A DNA stretch of 6,160 bases from Candidatus Gastranaerophilales bacterium (GTDB lineage: Bacteria; Cyanobacteriota; Vampirovibrionia; Gastranaerophilales; CAJFVJ01). Positions within the stretch are counted from its first letter, which is position 1; every line of letters begins with the position of its first letter. Positions 1-4,864 of this stretch are shown here, one piece after another. The DNA lies in assembly GCA_028694275.1 (NCBI GenBank), contig JAQUTS010000105.1, positions 1 to 6,160 on the forward strand. Reading direction: 5' to 3'. The notes below the pieces were generated by a model. The model was given only the letters and a program-made list of their open reading frames with translations. It was not told where the DNA came from and searched no databases. A program made the translations under genes and the position numbers.

Positions 1-1
1 A

Positions 2-424
2 AACGTTAAAAACCTTCAAGTCAAAGGCTCCATCAAAGTTGCAACAAACGCTCTTGGAAACAAAACGGCCAAAACATCTACTTTCACAACTGCCGTAAAT
101 AACATCTTGAGCGCAGATCAAGCGACTGTTTTGGCTCAATTGCTTCAACTCCAAATAAGACAACAAAAAGCCACAAGCTCTCTGACAAGTTTCTATGAGG
201 CTCAAACATCTGCAGTTCAAACACTTTTGGGTTCAGGGTATTCATCAGGATATGGCCTTGACAGTGCAATTTATGCCTCTTTGACCAACAATAACAGTTT
301 GTACAATTCAACGATAAACAACTTCTATTCTAAAAACCTATATGACAATGACAACGGATCATCAAGCGATTCCACAACAAAACAAACTTCAACAACCAAA
401 AATTCTTCTTCTACATCAATATAG
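2..424 (+). CDS. Unrecognised protein, C-terminal part (5' end outside window)
   Basis: The frame is open from base 2 to a TAG stop at 422-424, giving about 140 visible residues. A TTG at 107 could in principle start a shorter protein, but the frame continues in coding-like sequence upstream and there is no Shine-Dalgarno before it, so I treat the gene as truncated by the window edge. I do not recognise the family. Visible parts are: a Lys/Thr/Val/Asn-rich stretch that could be beta structure (residues 1-34); a probably helical segment rich in Gln, Leu, Ala and Ser (about 36-75, containing ILSADQATVLAQLLQLQIRQ); a Gly/Ser/Tyr segment with repeated Ser-Gly-Tyr; and a low-complexity Ser/Thr/Asn/Asp/Lys tail (about 115-140). 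There are no Cys or His residues and no membrane segment in the visible part. The composition resembles an exported or surface-appendage protein, but that is a guess from composition only. Confidence 0.7.
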   Translation, partial: NVKNLQVKGSIKVATNALGNKTAKTSTFTTAVNNILSADQATVLAQLLQLQIRQQKATSSLTSFYEAQTSAVQTLLGSGYSSGYGLDSAIYASLTNNNSLYNSTINNFYSKNLYDNDNGSSSDSTTKQTSTTKNSSSTSI

Positions 425-524
425 ACTGATGACAGAATAAAAAACCTTAAAAACCACGCCATATAAAGTTGGAGGGTAGTTTTTGACATCAAAAAAATGT
501 TATTTATTAAAAAAGTATTTATTT

Positions 525-555
525 TTGCTCCCTTATTAACTCGTACACATATAAT
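525..555 (+). promoter_or_regulatory. Candidate promoter of the AhpD-family gene
   Basis: A perfect -10 hexamer TATAAT lies at 550-555. The best -35 candidate is TTGCTC at 525-530, which matches only three of six consensus bases with a long 19-base spacer. Transcription would begin near 562 and give a leader of about 25 bases carrying the ribosome binding site. A second possibility is TTGACA at 483-488 with TATTAA at 505-510 (16-base spacer). Both are consensus matches only; the perfect -10 close to the gene makes the first more likely. Confidence 0.45.
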
Positions 556-571
556 TAACTTATGAGAAATC

Positions 572-577
572 AAGGAG
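572..577 (+). promoter_or_regulatory. Ribosome binding site of the AhpD-family gene
   Basis: AAGGAG lies nine bases before the ATG at 587, a strong Shine-Dalgarno at normal spacing, and fixes that ATG as the start. Confidence 0.8.
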
Positions 578-586
578 AGAAAATAA

Positions 587-1135
587 ATGACAACTAAAAC
601 TATAAATCGTATAAATTTAATCGAAGAAAATGAAGCTTCGGACAAGTCAAAAAGACTTTTAGAAAACGTAAAAAAAGCTTTCGGAAAAGTTCCCAATGTT
701 TTTAAAATGATGGCAAACTCCCCTGCAGTTTTGGATGCGTACCTCAAATTCAGCGGTGCGCTCAAATCATCAAAACTTTCCGCCAATTTTGCTGAACAAA
801 TAGCTGTCTTTACAGCCAGCAAAAACAAATGCGAATATTGTTCAGCCGTGCATTCCTTCATTTTGAGCGATTTGGGAGCATCAAATGAACAAATCAAAGA
901 CATAAGAAACGGTGTTTCTCAAGACGCAAAAACTCAAGCGATGCTGGCATTCAGCAATACCGTAATCGAAAAAGTCGGCAAAGTTTCTGACGATGATCTG
1001 AACAAAATCAGACAGGCAGGATTTTCTGATGAAGAAATCCTCGAAATCGTCGCTAATGTCTCTTTAAATATTCTTACTAACTCTCTAAATAATCTTGCGG
1101 AGCCTCTTTTGGACTTCCCAAGCCCAGAAAAATAA
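587..1135 (+). CDS. AhpD-like / carboxymuconolactone decarboxylase family protein (peroxidase-related)
   Basis: The 182-residue protein belongs to the AhpD/CMD superfamily of small all-helical proteins that reduce peroxides or thiols through a CxxC pair. The active-site signature is intact: Glu70, Cys82, Cys85 and His89 (in KCEYCSAVHS). The spacing Glu-12-Cys-3-Cys-4-His is the same as in the proton-relay centre of Mycobacterium tuberculosis AhpD (Glu118, Cys130, Cys133, His137). The C-terminal NILTNSLNNLAEPLLDFP matches the end common in the 'uncharacterised peroxidase-related' branch. The start is set by AAGGAG nine bases upstream. The gene stands alone, with a candidate promoter and a clear terminator, and no ahpC or other peroxiredoxin lies nearby, so the partner and substrate are unknown. 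It is probably a cytoplasmic alkylhydroperoxidase or disulfide reductase. Family assignment is firm; the exact reaction is not. Confidence 0.92.
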   Translation: MTTKTINRINLIEENEASDKSKRLLENVKKAFGKVPNVFKMMANSPAVLDAYLKFSGALKSSKLSANFAEQIAVFTASKNKCEYCSAVHSFILSDLGASNEQIKDIRNGVSQDAKTQAMLAFSNTVIEKVGKVSDDDLNKIRQAGFSDEEILEIVANVSLNILTNSLNNLAEPLLDFPSPEK

Positions 1136-1163
1136 GCCATATCTATAGAGAAACAACTCTCTG

Positions 1164-1187
1164 CCTCTTCTTAGGAAGAGGTTTTTT
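1164..1187 (+). terminator. Intrinsic terminator after the AhpD-family gene
   Basis: A perfect 7-bp stem, CCTCTTC (1164-1170) with GAAGAGG (1175-1181), closes a four-base TTAG loop and is followed by six T residues (1182-1187). It lies 29 bases after the stop codon and prevents read-through into the oppositely oriented tRNA gene. Confidence 0.92.
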
Positions 1188-1283
1188 CATAAGAATTTAT
1201 TCTCTTGAGATAAAACTATATATTAATCTACCTACAGAAAACAGCAATAAAAACTCGTTTCGCCCAAAAATCGGCACAAAAAA

Positions 1284-1357
1284 TAGCAAGGGAGAGATTC
1301 GAACTCTCGACCTCACGGGTATGAGCCGTGCGCTCTCACCAGCTGAGCTACCTTGCC
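1284..1357 (-). tRNA. tRNA-Met(CAT), elongator type
   Basis: On the minus strand the sequence folds as a full cloverleaf. The acceptor stem is GGCAAGG with CCTTGCT, including a G1-U72 wobble. The D arm is GCTC...GAGC, the anticodon stem is CACGG/CCGTG with loop CTCATAC, and the T arm is GAGAG-TTCGAAT-CTCTC. The anticodon CAT is complementary to the ATG at 1321-1323. The discriminator is A, and CCA is not encoded and must be added after transcription. The G1-U72 pair and an anticodon arm ending TCATACCCGTGAGGTC are typical of bacterial elongator tRNA-Met such as that of Bacillus subtilis. This argues against the initiator, which has an unpaired 1-72 position and GGG/CCC in the anticodon stem, and against the lysidine-modified tRNA-Ile2. 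A run of T residues directly follows the 3' end on the minus strand and may help termination. Confidence 0.95.
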
Positions 1358-1406
1358 ATCTATTTGTGCTATTCGATTTTCAATAAAGAACCCGATTAAG
1401 AGCCGC

Positions 1407-1423
1407 TACCTTGCTTTAAGGTA
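1407..1423. repeat. Short inverted repeat upstream of tRNA-Met
   Basis: TACCTT (1407-1412) and AAGGTA (1418-1423) form a 6-bp stem with a 5-base loop. No T-run follows on either strand, so it is not a convincing terminator. The left arm overlaps a 10-base copy of the start of the tRNA gene (GCTACCTTGC at 1405-1414 and 1347-1356). It could be an mRNA processing structure or a remnant of tRNA sequence. Confidence 0.4.
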
Positions 1424-1430
1424 ATTACTA

Positions 1431-1462
1431 TTATTAAACACTCATGCCAAAATAGCAAGTGT
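1431..1462 (-). terminator. Possible weak terminator after the fliLMY operon
   Basis: ACACT (1438-1442) pairs with AGTGT (1458-1462), and after a two-base bulge TGC (1445-1447) pairs with GCA (1455-1457), giving an 8-bp bulged hairpin five bases past the fliY/fliN stop. The minus-strand tail is TTTAATAATA, which is A/T-rich but not a clean T-run. On the plus strand the tail is ATTTTT. Termination efficiency is uncertain, and read-through into tRNA-Met, 109 bases downstream on the same strand, is possible. Confidence 0.4.
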
Positions 1463-1466
1463 ATTT

Positions 1467-2411
1467 TTACAAGTTTTTGATTCTTTCATCAGGACTGATA
1501 ATATTGGTAATACGAAGACCAAAATTGTCCTCAATAACAACAACCTCACCTCTCGCAACCAACTTGCCGTTAGCAAAAAGCTCTACGGGCTCACCCGCAA
1601 TCTTATCAAGTTCTATGATAGACCCTCTTGTAAGCTCTAAAACTCTCTTGATAGGCAACTCGGCACGACCCAATTCAACAGTCAGTTTCAATTTTATATC
1701 CAGCAATAAATTGAAATTTTTGTTACCTTCCAATTGCATAGAAGTCTGATTATCGAATGTAGGAAACTGAACAGGCTGCACCATAATTGAGTTGTCTTCA
1801 TCAAAATTCGGCTCTTGCATTTTAATTAGTTCCTCATCTGTATCTAAATCCGGCTTTATTAACTCAAGCATTTGTTGAAAAAGTTCAATTGGGATAACCT
1901 GCCTGATTACATCTTTCGCCACTCTCGTAAAATTCACTCTATATGTTATAACAACTGCCCCCTTTAGTACAGCAGGCATAAGAGATTTACTCTTTTCAAA
2001 ATCTTTAGCATAAGCAGTTTTAGCAACTTTTACAGAAAAATTCTGATAAAGTTCCCTTGACAATTCTTCAGAATACCCCTCCATCAATTGCGAAAATATC
2101 TCTGTGATAGCTTTTTCTTTGAGATCTCCCATCTCATTATTTCCGCCCTCAACTTCTCCGGACATCATAAGTTCGGCCAAAGGAGAAGCACAAGATGATG
2201 GTAAATTAGTATACAATTCACCAAGCTTGAATGTATTTTGCATCACCACAACTTTGTCAAACATCTCTGATACAGAGTCGATATCCTCAATAATATTAAC
2301 GCTGTCGAAAAGGATTTCCACTTCTGAATTGAGTAGTGTATTAAGTTTTTTTGATGAAGTAATAAATGAATCACTTAAGACTCTTATTAGATCTTTTTCT
2401 ATTTTATTCAT
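1467..2411 (-). CDS. fliY: Flagellar motor switch protein FliY/FliN (degenerate CheC-like domain plus FliN domain)
   Basis: This 314-residue C-ring component is much longer than classical FliN (about 137 residues) and closer to FliY of B. subtilis. Residues 1-187 match the CheC-like domain layout of FliY (for example KLNTLLNSEVEI at 22-33). Residues 188-232 are an acidic linker containing VQPVQFPTF (211-219), a stretch typical of FliY proteins. Residues 236-312 form the SpoA/FliN domain (LKLTVELGRAELPIKRVLEL, then GSIIELDKIAGEPVELFANG and ARGEVVVIEDNFGLRIT). With FliM and FliG it would build the cytoplasmic switch complex that controls rotation direction and interacts with export components. 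Both CheC/FliY phosphatase motifs (D/S-x3-E-x2-N) look lost, so CheY-P hydrolysis is unlikely. The ATG at 2411 follows the fliM stop by 18 bases, with AGGA at 2424-2427 at a rather long spacing of 12. It is the last gene of the operon. It could equally be named fliN. Confidence 0.93.
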   Translation of the reverse strand: MNKIEKDLIRVLSDSFITSSKKLNTLLNSEVEILFDSVNIIEDIDSVSEMFDKVVVMQNTFKLGELYTNLPSSCASPLAELMMSGEVEGGNNEMGDLKEKAITEIFSQLMEGYSEELSRELYQNFSVKVAKTAYAKDFEKSKSLMPAVLKGAVVITYRVNFTRVAKDVIRQVIPIELFQQMLELIKPDLDTDEELIKMQEPNFDEDNSIMVQPVQFPTFDNQTSMQLEGNKNFNLLLDIKLKLTVELGRAELPIKRVLELTRGSIIELDKIAGEPVELFANGKLVARGEVVVIEDNFGLRITNIISPDERIKNL

Positions 2412-2429
2412 AATAATATTGTATCCTTT

Positions 2430-3446
2430 TTATTCATTAAAAACATGTTCATCAACTACTTTTACCGAGACTTTGTTTTTGAGAGTACCTGGTCTTACAT
2501 CGAATTTTTTCTTCTCGTTAACCGTCAAAATCAAATTTTCATCAACTTTATTATCCAGCTTAATGACATCACCTTCTTTGAGTTCTAAAAACTCTGACAT
2601 TTGTATCTCCGTATCGCCCAAAATAACGCTTGCATGTACATTTACAATGTTCAATCTGTCTATAATATTATTTTTATCTTCTTCTGTTCCGATAAGCCCT
2701 TGCCCTTGGAAGATGTGTTGAGAACTCAATTTATCGAGCAAATTCTCCAATATTGGGAAAGGGAAACACAAACTCATAAGTCCAAAATACTTCGACGCAG
2801 TTTGTATTTCTATTGTAATCAAAGCAACAATTTCACTGGGGTTTGCAATCTGTACGTAAGCATTACTGTCAATATTTATAACCTTACCCGAAATCGGATA
2901 AATATTGCTCCACGCCTGAGAAAGAGCTCTTGTAGAGCGATCCAAAACCTTCAAAATTAAAGCTTCTTCAATATCTGTAAGTTCACGAATATTAGCTTCT
3001 GAAAGTCCCCCGCCACCAAACATCCTGTCAATGATACTTGTTACGATTTCATGACTTAAATAAATCATTATCTGCCCTGGCAAAGGAGATAACTCCAAAA
3101 TACCGACTGTCGCAGGAGTCGGCATTGAATTAACAAATTCCATATACGTCAATTGGTCAGCAGAAACAACTTCCATCTCAATATGCATGCGTAAATACGC
3201 CGTTAAAGCCATAGAAAGCTGCCTAGAGAATTCCTTGTGGATATCTTGCAAAACCTTTAGATGGTCTTTTGAAAATTTGTCAGGCCGTCTAAAATTGTAT
3301 AACTTATAACCTTTTTTTATTTGAGTCGATTCACCGTCAACAGATGTCGAAGACCCCAAAAAATCATCACTCAAAGAAACATCTTTATCAAAAGATGATA
3401 AAAGCTCATTGACATTTTCTATGGAAATCTTATCTGCGTCTGACAT
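2430..3446 (-). CDS. fliM: Flagellar motor switch protein FliM
   Basis: This 338-residue protein has the normal FliM length and domain order. An N-terminal peptide (KISIENVNELLSSF, 6-19) sits where the CheY-P-binding LSQDEIDALL motif is found. A linker (20-48) follows, then the CheC-like middle domain beginning YNFRRPDKFSKDHL (50-63) and containing VVSADQLTYMEF (93-104) and the Gly-rich loop RMFGGGG (141-147) that contacts FliG in characterised FliM. The C-terminal SpoA domain (about 262-335) ends KKFDVRPGTLKNKVSVKV. FliM links FliG to FliY/FliN in the C-ring and receives the chemotaxis signal. I chose ATG at 3446 rather than the TTG one codon upstream because the AAAAGG at 3454-3459 is spaced correctly for ATG. 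The gene begins 11 bases after the fliL stop, and the ribosome site directly follows that stop codon, which suggests translational coupling. The CheY-binding peptide is more divergent than usual. Confidence 0.96.
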   Translation of the reverse strand: MSDADKISIENVNELLSSFDKDVSLSDDFLGSSTSVDGESTQIKKGYKLYNFRRPDKFSKDHLKVLQDIHKEFSRQLSMALTAYLRMHIEMEVVSADQLTYMEFVNSMPTPATVGILELSPLPGQIMIYLSHEIVTSIIDRMFGGGGLSEANIRELTDIEEALILKVLDRSTRALSQAWSNIYPISGKVINIDSNAYVQIANPSEIVALITIEIQTASKYFGLMSLCFPFPILENLLDKLSSQHIFQGQGLIGTEEDKNNIIDRLNIVNVHASVILGDTEIQMSEFLELKEGDVIKLDNKVDENLILTVNEKKKFDVRPGTLKNKVSVKVVDEHVFNE

Positions 3447-3453
3447 CAATCTA

Positions 3454-3459
3454 CCTTTT
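3454..3459 (-). promoter_or_regulatory. fliM ribosome binding site, overlapping the fliL stop
   Basis: The minus-strand sequence reads TAAAAGGTAGATTGATG: the fliL stop TAA shares bases with AAAAGG, and the ATG at 3446 follows seven bases after the GG. This spacing favours the ATG over the TTG at 3449 and implies that ribosomes finishing fliL start fliM. Confidence 0.65.
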
Positions 3460-4126
3460 ACTGAATAATAAAGTTTCCAAAGCTTACACGAAGGACTTCT
3501 CTATCCCCCGCAAAGATTGCATTTACAGCCTCTTTAATTTGCTCTTTTGCTTCTTCTTTACCTGCAATGCTTGATAATTCATCAGATGTTTTACTGGATA
3601 AAGTTGAAATAACAGCATCTCTTATAGATGGTTTAAACTGATCCATTTCAGCCTCAATAGCCTTCATCCCGGCATCAGCACCGCCGCCTTCTCCGCCACC
3701 ATGCCCGCCATGGCCACCGCCTTCTCCTTCTGCCGGAGCAGCTGTAGGATCAGGATCAGAAGCTTTTTTGGTCAATTCTATGGCTACATTTGCTTTAAGA
3801 TATCTTCTGGCGGTTGTATCTGAAAGATTAAGTACAAAATCTCCCAAATCAAGAATCAATCCACGCTCAACAGCATCTGCTTCTGCTTCCTCTTCTTCTG
3901 CTTCTCCTCCGCCTATAGAACTCATCAATGCAGCAAATTTTGCATTCATAAAGTTTGTCTGAACGAAGTAATTAACTCCGATAAAAAGTACACAAATTAT
4001 AACCGAAGTCACAGCATTGATGATAAGTAACTTCGTCGCATCAAAACCGGCACCTGAAGATTTACCGTCTTTTGCAATATTTTCTGTCTTAGGTTTGGCT
4101 TCCTTAGGACTTGAAGGCATTGGCAT
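3458..4126 (-). CDS. fliL: Flagellar basal body-associated protein FliL with a Gly/His-rich insert
   Basis: This 222-residue single-pass inner-membrane protein surrounds the stator and supports torque. A cytoplasmic Pro/Lys-rich head (1-30) is followed by one membrane helix (about 32-54, KLLIINAVTSVIICVLFIG) and a periplasmic linker with a strongly acidic run (EAEEEEAEAD, 75-84). The FliL domain follows: GLILDLGDFVLNL (89-101), RRYLKANVAIELT (107-119), then the conserved FKPSIRDAVISTLSSKTSDEL (164-184) and the end VLRVSFGNFIIQ. The family usually goes almost straight from the AIEL strand to the FKPSIRDA helix. Here about 30 residues are inserted (124-153), rich in Gly, His, Glu and Ala, including GGGHGGHGGGEGGG. 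The start is fixed by AGGAGA nine bases before the ATG. It is the first gene of the operon with fliM and fliY, an order common in many bacteria. At 222 residues it is longer than most FliL proteins (about 140-180). Confidence 0.94.
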   Translation of the reverse strand: MPMPSSPKEAKPKTENIAKDGKSSGAGFDATKLLIINAVTSVIICVLFIGVNYFVQTNFMNAKFAALMSSIGGGEAEEEEAEADAVERGLILDLGDFVLNLSDTTARRYLKANVAIELTKKASDPDPTAAPAEGEGGGHGGHGGGEGGGADAGMKAIEAEMDQFKPSIRDAVISTLSSKTSDELSSIAGKEEAKEQIKEAVNAIFAGDREVLRVSFGNFIIQ

Positions 4127-4135
4127 TTTTATTTA

Positions 4136-4141
4136 TCTCCT
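4136..4141 (-). promoter_or_regulatory. fliL ribosome binding site
   Basis: AGGAGA on the minus strand lies nine bases before the ATG at 4126. It is the strongest Shine-Dalgarno in the operon. Confidence 0.8.
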
Positions 4142-4198
4142 ATTCGATTATTATTTCTATTTGAATTCCAAAAAACACTCAGATAGAGCCTCAACAAT

Positions 4199-4207
4199 AT
4201 TATAACA
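4199..4207 (-). promoter_or_regulatory. Candidate extended -10 promoter of the fliL-fliM-fliY operon
   Basis: The minus strand reads TGTTATAAT, a perfect extended -10 (TG, one base, TATAAT). The position 17 bases upstream (GTACGT) is a poor -35, as is common for extended -10 promoters. Transcription would start near 4192, giving a leader of about 65 bases before fliL. No sigma-54 (GG-N10-GC) or flagellar sigma-28 (TAAA-N15-GCCGATAA) pattern was seen in the 4127-4393 intergenic region, so housekeeping-type transcription is suggested. Confidence 0.55.
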
Positions 4208-4355
4208 GATACTTTAAGAAAACGTACTGCATCATTTGTACCAAATATCTCAAAATCAAAAACCCTTACTACGCAGGCTTTTTGGGATATAAGCGACATA
4301 TTTACGTGTTTTTTATTAAAATATATTGCAAAAAATAGCAAAATACACAAAAAAA

Positions 4356-4385
4356 CAGACACTATTTTAACTCTTTTGCAATAAT
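4356..4385 (+). promoter_or_regulatory. Candidate rlmH promoter, placing the start of transcription at the start codon
   Basis: CAGACA (4356-4361) is 18 bases from AATAAT (4380-4385), which is preceded by TG one base upstream (TGCAATAAT). Transcription would start about 4391-4394, at or just before the rlmH ATG at 4394. The match is moderate; TATATT at 4322-4327 is an alternative -10 that would give a leader of about 60 bases. Confidence 0.35.
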
Positions 4386-4393
4386 AAAAATCT

Positions 4394-4864
4394 ATGCAAA
4401 TAAAAATAATTTCAACAGGAAAACTAAAAGAAAAATCCTATCAACAAATTTCTGACGAATTCACAAAAAGAATCCGTCCTTACTGCTCTGAAAAAATAAT
4501 CGAAATCCAAGCAGAAAACCTAAAAACCGTCTCAACAGAAAAAATTGCAAGAGAAAAAGAAGCCCAACGCATAATTCCACATATAGCAGATGATGATTTT
4601 GTTATAACTCTTGAAATAGAAGGCAAAACGTTTTCATCAGAAGAATTTGCACAAAAAATAAAACAGCTCTCAAACTCAGGCTTGAGCCAAATAACTTTCA
4701 TTATAGGAGGCGCAACCGGCCTTGATGAAAGCATAAAACAACGCTCAGATCTAGCTTTGAGTTTTTCCAAAATGACCTTCACTCATCAGTTTGTAAGGTT
4801 AATATTAGAAGAACAAATCTATCGAGCATTCAAAATAATCAACAACGAACCTTATCACAAGTAA
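4394..4864 (+). CDS. rlmH: 23S rRNA (pseudouridine1915-N3)-methyltransferase RlmH
   Basis: The 156-residue protein has the length of the family (155 in E. coli) and its whole pattern. It has the N-terminal MQIKIISTGKLKEKSY, the central VITLEIEGKTFSSEEFA (70-86), and the SPOUT cofactor-binding region FIIGGATGLDESI (102-114). The C-terminal knot signature is FTHQFVRLILEEQIYRAFKI (129-148), followed by NEPYHK. RlmH acts as a homodimer on assembled 70S ribosomes, using S-adenosylmethionine to methylate N3 of pseudouridine 1915 in helix 69 of 23S rRNA. The ATG at 4394 is right because an in-frame TAA lies at 4385-4387 and the family start motif begins there. There is no purine-rich Shine-Dalgarno before it (the sequence is AATAATAAAAATCT). 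It is divergent from fliL, and its stop codon abuts that of the convergent secretin-like gene. Confidence 0.97.
   Translation: MQIKIISTGKLKEKSYQQISDEFTKRIRPYCSEKIIEIQAENLKTVSTEKIAREKEAQRIIPHIADDDFVITLEIEGKTFSSEEFAQKIKQLSNSGLSQITFIIGGATGLDESIKQRSDLALSFSKMTFTHQFVRLILEEQIYRAFKIINNEPYHK

Noticed and set aside
449..484. Possible terminator after the first gene: AAAAAC pairing with GTTTTT around an imperfect inner stem
   Set aside because: The stem has several mismatches and its T-run is part of the stem, so it is not a convincing intrinsic terminator.
325..903. A 192-codon minus-strand frame across the first intergenic region and the AhpD-family gene
   Set aside because: It lies antisense to a clearly identified gene with its own ribosome site and promoter. 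The translation is Phe/Leu/Ser-rich with no recognisable family.
2104..2721. A long plus-strand open frame opposite fliY and fliM
   Set aside because: It is a Ser/Leu/Ile-rich shadow of two well-identified minus-strand genes and crosses their junction.
3447..3449. TTG as the fliM start, one codon before the ATG
   Set aside because: The Shine-Dalgarno would be only four bases away. The ATG at 3446 is better spaced and a stronger codon.
4261..4285. AAAAACCC and TTTTTGGG flanking a short spacer, looking like a terminator hairpin
   Set aside because: The second arm is the complement in the same orientation, not the reverse complement, so the two cannot pair.
4129..4362. A 77-codon minus-strand frame from a GTG at 4362 to a TAA at 4129, with a hydrophobic N-terminus (MSVFLCILLFFAIYF), ending two bases before fliL
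   Set aside because: The start is a GTG with only a weak purine stretch before it. The residue mix looks like translated AT-rich spacer, and the frame contains the extended -10 promoter and the fliL ribosome site. I recognise no family. Conservation in relatives would be needed to revive it.
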